Assembly (NCBI GenBank): GCA_029940245.1
Contig: JAOZRF010000021.1
Span: forward strand, 1-13,569
Source of the DNA: Desulfobacula sp.
GTDB lineage: Bacteria; Desulfobacterota; Desulfobacteria; Desulfobacterales; Desulfobacteraceae
DNA: 13,569 bases
Direction: 5' to 3'
In this document: piece after piece, positions 8,336 through 13,569 of the stretch
Numbering within the stretch: position 1 is the stretch's first letter
Layout of the letters: each line of letters opens with the position of its first letter
The notes under the pieces: model-generated
What the model was told of the DNA's origin: nothing
Databases searched by the model: none
What the model saw: only the letters and a program-made list of their open reading frames with translations
Program-made: the position numbers and the translations under genes

Positions 8336-8473
8336 TTTAACTCAACTTTCGGCCTTAAGTGCTTGCACATGGGGTCAGGCTTGTTTTATTGTGTTTTTAT
8401 CAACAAATCTATATCAAAAACGCAATAACGCAAGCCTGACCCCGCTTAAATCTGCCAACTCCGAAAGTTGAGT
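8336..8473 (+). repeat. Palindromic intergenic element, copy 1 (REP/MITE-like)
   Basis: The termini ACTCAACTTTCGG (8340-8352) and CCGAAAGTTGAGT (8461-8473) are perfect 13-bp inverted repeats. Inside, GGGGTCAGGCTTG (8371-8383) and CAAGCCTGACCCC (8431-8443) form a second perfect 13-bp pair, continued by partially paired A/T-rich arms. The element has no coding capacity. It fills the space between two convergent genes, ending 2 bases from the response regulator stop, so its hairpin could also act as a bidirectional transcription stop. ATTTAA occurs directly outside both ends (8335-8340 overlapping the terminus, and 8474-8479), a possible target duplication. The second copy is at 10271-10407. Confidence 0.85.
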
Positions 8474-8475
8474 AT

Positions 8476-9210
8476 TTAATCATGGTCAAAGATATAGCCT
8501 ACTGATCGGCGACTGATAAAATAGACTGGATTTTTAGGATTTTTTTCAAAATACTTTCTAAATCTGACAATAAAATTGTCCAATGTCCTTGTTGCGGTTT
8601 CCGGGGAATATCCCCAGCCTGCAGTCAGCAGCATTCCCCTGGACAAAGGTTTGCCCTTATTTGCAATAAAAAGTTTCAACAGAACAATTTCCTGTTCCGT
8701 TAAAATAATTTCACCGGCAGCACAAAGGGCTTTAAAGGAAATAAAATCTATATGATTATCACCAAAATCATAATGATCGCCATCAAAAATTTTATGTTTA
8801 CCGGTTTTTCCTTTTTTATCCTTTTCATACCAGGCTTTTTTTGTAATCAGCCGTTCAACCCTCAACAAAAATTCTTCCAGATCAAAGGGTTTTGATAAAT
8901 AATCATCCACACCATATCTGAGGCCCTTGACCTTATCCTTTGTATCCCCTCTTGCGGAAAGGATGAGCACTGGAATTTTTTCATCTTCCTGGCGAATGGT
9001 TTTTAAAACGGAAAACCCGTCTATCATGGGCAGCATGATATCAAGAATAATCAAATCAGGTTTCCAGGAACGCCATTTTTCAATCCCTTGGATTCCATCT
9101 ATGGCAATTTGCACATCATAACCCTGGATGGACAGATTCAAACGAATCCCATCTGCTATGTGAACCTCATCTTCTATGACCAGAATACGCTTTTTTTCAA
9201 CTGCTTCCAT
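8476..9210 (-). CDS. OmpR/PhoB-family response regulator
   Basis: A 244-residue DNA-binding response regulator. The receiver domain (about 6-125) has the acidic pair Glu13-Asp14, the phosphoacceptor Asp57 in LIILDIMLP, the switch Ser85 and the invariant Lys107 in LSKPFD, so it should be phosphorylatable. A charged linker leads to a winged-helix domain (about 145-244), with LTEQEIVLLKLF as the first helix, the recognition-helix region TATRTLDNFIVRFRKYF, and the final hairpin RRSVGYIF. It is the second gene of the pair: its ATG lies inside the kinase gene (37-base overlap), with GGGAG 8 bases upstream. Both are oriented toward the palindromic element. The genes it controls cannot be inferred; neither the transferase nor the metal transporter shows an obvious direct-repeat operator. 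The receiver is complete and nothing appears degraded. Confidence 0.95.
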   Translation of the reverse strand: MEAVEKKRILVIEDEVHIADGIRLNLSIQGYDVQIAIDGIQGIEKWRSWKPDLIILDIMLPMIDGFSVLKTIRQEDEKIPVLILSARGDTKDKVKGLRYGVDDYLSKPFDLEEFLLRVERLITKKAWYEKDKKGKTGKHKIFDGDHYDFGDNHIDFISFKALCAAGEIILTEQEIVLLKLFIANKGKPLSRGMLLTAGWGYSPETATRTLDNFIVRFRKYFEKNPKNPVYFISRRSVGYIFDHD

Positions 9211-10196
9211 AAATTTTTCTCCCTGACATTGGCTATACCGGCCCTTGGAATGGCAATTGTAAATGTTGCGCCTTTACCTCTTCCAGGGCTTGTAACCGAA
9301 ACTTTCCATCCATGAATAACTGCAATGCTGGAAACAAGGTATAGACCAAGGCCTGACCCTGATACATTATTTTTTTGTTTGGGAACGGATTGATAAAATT
9401 TTCTAAAAATTCTTCTTGCCTCTTTTTTATCAACGCCGATCCCATTGTCTATAAAATCAATGGTCTTTTTTTGCATAACGCTTTTAAACCGGATGGTGAG
9501 TTTCGGCGCGTCTGAATCATTATATTTAATGGCATTTGAAATAATGTTCATTAAGAGCATTTCAAATAAAAACAGATTCACCGGGTAAACCGCCTGGCTG
9601 TTGGATTGATTTTCAATTTCAATATCCAGACCTCGAAAAAGAGAACTATTTTTTTGACAAAAATCTTCCACCTGTTTTACCAGGCTGATCCTTGTAACTT
9701 CTGAACCAAAATTTTGACTTTCAATCCTGGCAAGATTAAGGATACTATTAATATTTTCTGTGAGCCGGTCAATATCTTCCAACATATTTTTGCTGTACTT
9801 TTGTATGTCCCCTGGTTCCATGGGGTGTCGGATAAAGGTCTCAAGATAAATTCGTAAAGACGTTACCGGAGTTTTTAATTCATGGGTAAAATTATAGATA
9901 AAATTATGTTGAAGCCTGAAGAGATTAACTGTTTTCTGGTAATAGATAAAAGCAAGAAGAATACCAATCAATACCACTGCGATTAAAGCACTTAAAACAA
10001 TTATGGTCATCCCCGTCTTGGAAGGAAAAATCAATCGGGGATCAATATTAAACTTTAAAATAATCACTTCAAGGGCTGAAGTGATTTCCATGTACCAACT
10101 GACAGTCAGAACCAGGAATGTGGCCAGAGCAAAAATAGAACAGGTGAAGATAAAAACCGGGTGAAGATACCACCGGGAAGGGTTTAAAATTTGCAT
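9174..10196 (-). CDS. Membrane sensor histidine kinase
   Basis: A 340-residue sensor kinase, cognate to the overlapping response regulator. Two membrane helices (about 12-34 and 62-86) enclose a periplasmic loop of only about 27 residues, too short for a separate ligand-binding domain, and no HAMP domain is apparent. The dimerisation/phosphoacceptor helix carries FTHELKTPVTSL with His105. The ATPase domain shows the N box (NIISNAIKYN), the G1 box (DNGIGVD), the F box (RKFYQ) and the G2 box (GSGLGLYLV), so it should be active. The start has AGG about 5 bases upstream, within the end of a 19-codon open frame whose stop is 2 bases away. The kinase lies between two same-orientation copies of the palindromic element. 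With so little outside the membrane, the signal is probably sensed in the bilayer, at its surface or through a partner; this is inference. Confidence 0.95.
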   Translation of the reverse strand: MQILNPSRWYLHPVFIFTCSIFALATFLVLTVSWYMEITSALEVIILKFNIDPRLIFPSKTGMTIIVLSALIAVVLIGILLAFIYYQKTVNLFRLQHNFIYNFTHELKTPVTSLRIYLETFIRHPMEPGDIQKYSKNMLEDIDRLTENINSILNLARIESQNFGSEVTRISLVKQVEDFCQKNSSLFRGLDIEIENQSNSQAVYPVNLFLFEMLLMNIISNAIKYNDSDAPKLTIRFKSVMQKKTIDFIDNGIGVDKKEARRIFRKFYQSVPKQKNNVSGSGLGLYLVSSIAVIHGWKVSVTSPGRGKGATFTIAIPRAGIANVREKNLWKQLKKSVFWS

Positions 10197-10198
10197 TT

Positions 10199-10258
10199 TT
10201 ACCTGTCTTTATCCATACCAAGATCCATTTTTGTGGCATGCTCATCCATGATGGACAT
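10199..10258 (-). other. Short open frame ending 2 bases before the kinase start; possible tail of a truncated gene
   Basis: Reading toward the kinase, ATG at 10258 opens 19 codons (MSIMDEHATKMDLGMDKDR) and stops with TAA at 10201-10199, leaving two bases before the kinase ATG. The peptide is rich in Met, Asp and Lys. No Shine-Dalgarno precedes its ATG, and the frame is closed by a stop three codons further upstream, next to the palindromic element. It may be the remnant C-terminus of a gene that once led the operon and was cut by the element, a coupling leader peptide, or chance. Confidence 0.3.
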
Positions 10259-10270
10259 CTTTTTTTAATT

Positions 10271-10407
10271 TTTAACTCAACTTTCGGACCTAAGTTTTTT
10301 AGCCGGGGTCAGGCTTGTTTTATTGTGTTTTTATCAATAAATCTATATCAAAAATGCAATAATGCAAGCCTGACCCCGCTCAAATCTGCCAACTCCGAAA
10401 GTTGAAT
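10271..10407 (+). repeat. Palindromic intergenic element, copy 2 (REP/MITE-like)
   Basis: It has the same architecture and orientation as copy 1. The left terminus ACTCAACTTTCGG (10275-10287) and right terminus CCGAAAGTTGAAT (10395-10407) pair with one mismatch. The inner arms GGGGTCAGGCTTG (10305-10317) and CAAGCCTGACCCC (10365-10377) pair perfectly. From the first inner arm to the right end, 98 of 103 bases match copy 1 and all five differences are transitions. The 17-18 bases between left terminus and inner arm have diverged. It sits upstream of the kinase gene and downstream-facing toward the znu promoter region. Confidence 0.85.
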
Positions 10408-10517
10408 TTCTAATATGGCGGTCTTGCGTTCTTAATAAAAATCCTGCCCTGATAAGAGATTATTCTTGGAAAGATTTTAGATGTCAAGTATTAATCCCCC
10501 AGAGTGTATGAAAAATA

Positions 10518-10545
10518 TAATCAATATCTTGGTTTGCATTGATTA
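10518..10545. promoter_or_regulatory. Candidate operator: TAATCAAT-N12-ATTGATTA
   Basis: A perfect 8-bp inverted repeat with a 12-base spacer, 26 bases upstream of the candidate znu -35 box. Spacing between half-site centres is about two helical turns, as expected for a dimeric regulator. It does not resemble the enterobacterial Zur box that I know, so a link to zinc control is inference only. The remainder of 10408-10703 shows no gene I would support. Confidence 0.3.
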
Positions 10546-10570
10546 CCAAAGGGCTTGGGTGGGTTACGCA

Positions 10571-10600
10571 TTGACACACATGGCATGAATATAGTATCTT
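10571..10600 (+). promoter_or_regulatory. Candidate sigma-70 promoter for the znuACB operon
   Basis: A perfect -35 box TTGACA (10571-10576) is followed after 18 bases by TATCTT (10595-10600), a four-of-six match to TATAAT. Transcription would begin near 10607, giving a leader of about 97 bases before the znuA start. That leader holds a perfect 8-bp palindrome TGACGTCA (10642-10649). The -10 box is weak, so a positively controlled or alternative promoter is possible. Confidence 0.35.
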
Positions 10601-10703
10601 ACAACAATAATCTGGCAATTTAATTTTTACAAACAAAATAGTGACGTCATAAAATATCCGTTTTAAAAATATGATATTACAAAAAACGATCAAAGGGAGG
10701 AAA

Positions 10704-11585
10704 ATGAGAATTTGTTTAAAACAGCTTCTATTGTTAACTTTTGCCTTTGTATGGCTGGTGCCCTTAAACGCGTTTGCAAAGTCTCCCCTTAAGGTCCATG
10801 TCAGTATTCTGCCCCAAAAATATTTTGTGGAAAGAATTGGCCAGGATCTTGTAATCGTTGATGTTTTGGTAAAACCCGGCAAAAGCCCTGCCACCTATTC
10901 GCCCTCCCCTGACCAGATAAAAAAGCTTACCACATCTGACGTTTATTTCAGAATCGGCGTGCCCTTTGAAAATAGTTTCCTGGATAAAATTAAATCCATT
11001 TCCCGGGTCATGCTTGTGGATACCAGAAAAGACGTTGCCTTAAGAATGATGAAAGGACACGATCATCATGATGGCAAGGATCAAAACAAGGGGATCAGTA
11101 ATGACCCCCATATCTGGATGAGTCCATTGCTTGTAAAAACCCAGGCCCATACTATTTTTGAAACACTTTCAGGCATGGACCCTGACAACAGGGATACTTA
11201 TGAAAAAAATTACAATCTGTTTATAAATGATCTGGATGCGCTTGACCATGGCCTTAAAAAAGCATTTGAAAATTTTAAGGGAGAAGCTCTGTTTGTTTTC
11301 CATCCCTCCTTTGGATATTTTACAGACGCTTACGGTTTGAAGCAGATTGCTGTGGAAACCATGGGAAAATCACCCAAGGGGAAAGCACTTTCCAATATCA
11401 TCAAACTTGCCAAAAAACAGGGAACGCGGGTAATCTTCGCGCAACCCCAATTTGACAATAATGCAGCAAAAAAAATTGCATCTGCCATCAACGGTGTGGT
11501 GGTGTTCATAGATCCCCTTGCCTATGATTACCTGAGCAACATGGAAAATATTGCGCAATCTGTTACCCGGGCATTAAAAAAATAA
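10704..11585 (+). CDS. znuA: Periplasmic metal-binding protein of a zinc/manganese ABC importer (ZnuA-like)
   Basis: A 293-residue cluster-9 substrate-binding protein. I start it at the ATG at 10704, just after AGGGAGG (10694-10700); this gives a clean signal peptide with cleavage after LNAFA (about residue 25). An upstream ATG at 10671 would put charged residues before it. The family's opening SILPQKYFVERI (34-45) is present. Metal ligands expected in the fold are found at His136 (NDPHIW), His200 (VFHPSFGYF) and Asp270 (FIDPL). The first histidine, normally in a P-H-x-Y-x-P context, is replaced by Ala63 in SPATYSPSP. A loop with His119, His121 and His122 may compensate or gather metal. It is followed after 42 bases by znuC. 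Zinc is favoured by the histidine-rich loop, but manganese cannot be excluded. Confidence 0.88.
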   Translation: MRICLKQLLLLTFAFVWLVPLNAFAKSPLKVHVSILPQKYFVERIGQDLVIVDVLVKPGKSPATYSPSPDQIKKLTTSDVYFRIGVPFENSFLDKIKSISRVMLVDTRKDVALRMMKGHDHHDGKDQNKGISNDPHIWMSPLLVKTQAHTIFETLSGMDPDNRDTYEKNYNLFINDLDALDHGLKKAFENFKGEALFVFHPSFGYFTDAYGLKQIAVETMGKSPKGKALSNIIKLAKKQGTRVIFAQPQFDNNAAKKIASAINGVVVFIDPLAYDYLSNMENIAQSVTRALKK

Positions 11586-11627
11586 ACAATATAAGATTTT
11601 GCAATCAAATTTATTAAGGCTTAAATT

Positions 11628-12389
11628 ATGGACACTGAAAATGATCATGAAATCATATTAGACAATATTTCATTTGCCTATAAACAACTCAATGTCCTGG
11701 AAAACGTTGACCTTGTGATTAAAAAAGGCGAATTTGCAAGCATTGTCGGACCAAATGGCGGTGGTAAAACCACCCTTCTTAAACTGATTCTGGGTTTACT
11801 TAAACCGAATAAAGGACGTATCACCATATTTGGCAAACCTCCGGACCAGGTCAGGCAGCGGCTGGGATATATGCCCCAGTATGCCCACCTGGACATGGCT
11901 TTCCCAGCAAGTGTCATGGATGTGGTGTTGATGGGAAGACTTAAAAAATCAAGCCTGTGGTTTTCAAAAAAGGACAGGACCGCGGTATTCAATGCGATTA
12001 ATGAAGTCGGGATGAGCGACTTTGTCAACACCGGGTTTAATGAACTATCCGGCGGTCAGAAACAGCGTATTCTTATTGCCAGAGCCTTATGCAACAGCCC
12101 GGACATCCTTTTGCTGGATGAGCCCACAGCCAATGTGGATATTCAGACAGAAGAAAATCTATTCTCCATTTTACAAAAATTGAACTCAAAAATGACCATT
12201 CTCCTGGTATCCCATGATCTGGGTTTTGTTTCACAATATGTAAAAAGCGTTATCTGTGTAAACCGCCGGGTCGTCATCCATCCCACAACTCTGGTGAACG
12301 GTGCCATCATAAAGGATATTTACCATGGGGATCTGAAAATGGTAAGGCATGATCACAGGTGCAGTAAAGAAGGACACACTCATGATTGA
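11628..12389 (+). CDS. znuC: ATP-binding subunit of the zinc/manganese ABC importer (ZnuC-like)
   Basis: A 253-residue ABC ATPase that powers metal import with the neighbouring permease. The full motif set is intact: Walker A GPNGGGKTT (41-49), Q-loop Gln84 in YMPQYA, signature LSGGQKQR (140-147), Walker B ILLLDEPT (160-167) and switch His196 in SHDLGF. The YMPQ and FPASVMDVVLMGR stretches are typical of the Zn/Mn ATPases. The tail beyond about residue 232 is histidine-rich (His233, 241, 243, 250, 252), as seen in some zinc-handling ATPases. Its stop overlaps the permease start by 8 bases, so the two are translationally linked. The start ATG has only a modest ribosome site (AAGG about 12 bases upstream). 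Confidence 0.94.
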   Translation: MDTENDHEIILDNISFAYKQLNVLENVDLVIKKGEFASIVGPNGGGKTTLLKLILGLLKPNKGRITIFGKPPDQVRQRLGYMPQYAHLDMAFPASVMDVVLMGRLKKSSLWFSKKDRTAVFNAINEVGMSDFVNTGFNELSGGQKQRILIARALCNSPDILLLDEPTANVDIQTEENLFSILQKLNSKMTILLVSHDLGFVSQYVKSVICVNRRVVIHPTTLVNGAIIKDIYHGDLKMVRHDHRCSKEGHTHD

Positions 12390-13221
12390 TGTATTTTACG
12401 CAATATTTGATCCTGATAACCTGTTTTTAAAATATGCCTTTATCATGGGTGCTCTTGCTTCTATTTCCTTTGGCATTATTGGAACCTTTGTCACCACAAA
12501 AAGAATCGGATACATTGCCGGAGCCATTTCCCATTGCGTCTTCGGCGGAATAGGACTTGCGCTTTTCCTTCAGGTAAATATCGGGCTTGCCTGGTTTGAT
12601 CCAATGTTAGGGGCAGTGCTCGCCGCGATCATTGCCGCTGTTATCATAGGACTTGTCAGCCTTCATGCCAAGGAGAGGGAAGACACCATTATCGGCACAC
12701 TCTGGGCCGTGGGTATGGCATCGGGTATTTTGCTCATTGACATGACCCCGGGTTATTTTAACCTTGCATCCTATCTGTTTGGCGATATCCTGTTGATTTC
12801 AAGCAAAGATCTTTTGTATGTTGCCTGTCTGGATGCTGTTGTTCTATGCCTTTCCATCCTTTTTTTCAACCGGTTTTTCGGTGTTTGTTTTGACAGTGAA
12901 TTCACATTATTAAGAGGGATAAATACCAGTTTTTTCTATCTTCTGCTGCTTATTCTCACAGCTCTGACCATCGTGCTGCTGGTCAGAATAGTTGGCATTG
13001 TGCTGGTGATTGCCCTTCTGACCATCCCTGCGGCCATTGCCTCATTTTATGCAAAAAGGCTGTGGCAGATGATGCTGTACTCTTGTTTATTATGCCTTTT
13101 TTTTACATGGGCAGGCCTTGGGGTAAGCTATTCGTTCAGCCTTTCCAGCGGCCCCACCATCATTGTCCTAAGCGGCGCAGCCTATCTGATTCTTCTGATT
13201 ATACATAAACTGATAAAATAA
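12382..13221 (+). CDS. znuB: Membrane permease of the zinc/manganese ABC importer (ZnuB-like)
   Basis: A 279-residue ABC-3 family permease with about eight or nine hydrophobic helices. Family landmarks are RIGYIAGAISHCVFGGIGLA (about 42-61), the GTLWAVGMASGILLID segment in the cytoplasmic-loop region that couples to the ATPase, and VLVIALLTIPAA in the second half. I start it at the ATG at 12382, with AAGGA 8 bases upstream. An in-frame ATG at 12349 would add 11 polar residues and a 41-base overlap, and looks less likely. It is the last gene of the znu operon. No convincing GC-rich terminator hairpin follows its stop. Confidence 0.93.
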   Translation: MIDVFYAIFDPDNLFLKYAFIMGALASISFGIIGTFVTTKRIGYIAGAISHCVFGGIGLALFLQVNIGLAWFDPMLGAVLAAIIAAVIIGLVSLHAKEREDTIIGTLWAVGMASGILLIDMTPGYFNLASYLFGDILLISSKDLLYVACLDAVVLCLSILFFNRFFGVCFDSEFTLLRGINTSFFYLLLLILTALTIVLLVRIVGIVLVIALLTIPAAIASFYAKRLWQMMLYSCLLCLFFTWAGLGVSYSFSLSSGPTIIVLSGAAYLILLIIHKLIK

Positions 13222-13480
13222 GTTGTTCAATGATTATTTATCCTGAAAAATTTTTTGACAGATTAACCTTTCTTTTTTAAAACATATATTTTAATATAAG
13301 CTTGTATTTTTAAATTACCCTTTTAAAAAAGGAAAGATTTACCACTTGTCTTGTAATTCTACAAAGGGAAATATCTATTTGAGGGAAATTACAATGATAG
13401 CAAAATCCCAAAATAGGAAATTTTGAATTCTTATTTAATGTCTGATTTTCTGCTCTTGCTGTTACTAAGGCACTAAAAAT
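13222..13480. other. Gene-free AT-rich spacer between znuB and the tRNA terminator
   Basis: I see no coding frame worth reporting here. It holds a perfect 8-bp inverted repeat TTGTAATT (13351-13358) / AATTACAA (13387-13394) with a 28-base spacer, and runs of A and T. Neither a transposase fragment nor a duplicated tRNA 3' end, which would mark an integrated element, is visible. Confidence 0.5.
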
Positions 13481-13511
13481 AAAAAATCCCGATAAAGTGA
13501 ATTATCGGGAT
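13481..13511 (-). terminator. Intrinsic terminator downstream of tRNA-Asn
   Basis: ATCCCGATAA (13486-13495) and TTATCGGGAT (13502-13511) form a perfect 10-bp stem with a six-base loop. On the minus strand the stem is followed directly by a run of U, from the A-run at 13481-13486. It lies 14 bases beyond the tRNA 3' end in the direction of tRNA transcription, exactly where a terminator belongs. Confidence 0.9.
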
Positions 13512-13525
13512 AGATTTATTTGAGT

Positions 13526-13569
13526 TGGCTCCCCAGCACGGACTTGAACCGCGGACCCATTGGTTAACA
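13526..13569 (-). tRNA. tRNA-Asn(GTT), 3' part only
   Basis: The reverse strand reads from U33 through anticodon GTT and A37 to the encoded CCA at 13528-13526. The T arm is complete: stem CGCGG / CCGTG with loop TTCAAGT. The 3' acceptor strand CTGGGGA is followed by discriminator G73, as expected for tRNA-Asn. The D arm, 5' acceptor strand and most of the anticodon stem lie beyond the window edge. The anticodon reading rests on the conserved TGTTAA context, since the 5' half cannot be checked. Confidence 0.88.

Noticed and set aside
7543..10407. The three repeat occurrences as a CRISPR-like array.
   Set aside because: Spacing is irregular at gene-length distances, one unit is inverted and partial, and the units are long palindromes; this is a dispersed intergenic element.
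10642..10649. Palindrome TGACGTCA in the znu leader as a regulator site.
   Set aside because: It is a single 8-bp palindrome downstream of the candidate start point with no extension or second copy; too short to call alone.
10484..10894. A 136-codon minus-strand open frame covering the znuA leader and 5' end.
   Set aside because: It overlaps the znuA signal peptide region in antisense, lacks a ribosome site and recognisable motifs, and would block the candidate znu promoter.
13241..13261. A/T palindrome after znuB (CTG, A/T run, CAG) as an intrinsic terminator.
   Set aside because: The stem is almost all A-T and has no clear U-run beyond it, so I would not call it a terminator.
13526..13569. 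The tRNA-Asn 3' end as an integration site (attB) for a mobile element on its left.
   Set aside because: I found no second copy of the tRNA 3' end, integrase or phage gene in the window, so nothing supports integration here.

Overview
The window looks like a chromosomal piece of a Gram-negative (diderm) bacterium. It encodes an MCE-type inner-to-outer membrane transport system, an outer-membrane-type lipoprotein and periplasmic carrier-like proteins. Base composition is moderate in the left half and visibly more AT-rich in the right half. Gene style, together with the REP-like repeats, reminds me of sulfate-reducing Desulfobacterota (Desulfobacteraceae-like), but that placement is an impression from sequence style, not a search result.

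Left half (1-7346, all minus strand): five genes are packed with overlaps or a 2-base gap, in transcription order pqiA, pqiB, pqiC, a LolA-like lipoprotein-sorting protein gene, and a large RND/MMPL permease that carries a C-terminal cyclic-nucleotide-binding domain and runs off the left edge. The first three encode a complete Pqi/Let-type lipid transport system: zinc-ribbon membrane protein, three-MCE-domain periplasmic tunnel and outer-membrane lipoprotein. The last two encode an RND permease with a LolA-fold partner. The tight packing suggests a single envelope lipid-trafficking operon whose last component may be gated by a nucleotide ligand.

Middle (7347-10407): a more AT-rich accessory stretch. 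It holds a Sfp-type 4'-phosphopantetheinyl transferase (plus strand) and an OmpR/PhoB-type two-component pair (minus strand; kinase first, regulator second, overlapping genes). The stretch is organised by a palindromic repeat family. Two ~135-bp copies in the same orientation bracket the two-component pair. A solitary inverted copy of the left end lies before the transferase, so that gene is bracketed by 25-bp near-perfect inverted repeats. A 19-codon open frame ending 2 bases before the kinase start may be the cut-off tail of a lost upstream gene.

Right (10408-13221, plus strand): a znuA-znuC-znuB operon encoding a zinc/manganese-type ABC importer (periplasmic binding protein, ATPase, permease), with a candidate promoter and an 8-bp inverted repeat upstream. 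The binding protein lacks the usual first histidine ligand but has a His-rich loop, and the ATPase has a His-rich tail.

Right edge: a 3' fragment of a minus-strand tRNA-Asn(GTT) gene with encoded CCA, followed on that strand by a clear intrinsic terminator. I saw no CRISPR array, transposase, prophage gene or rRNA.
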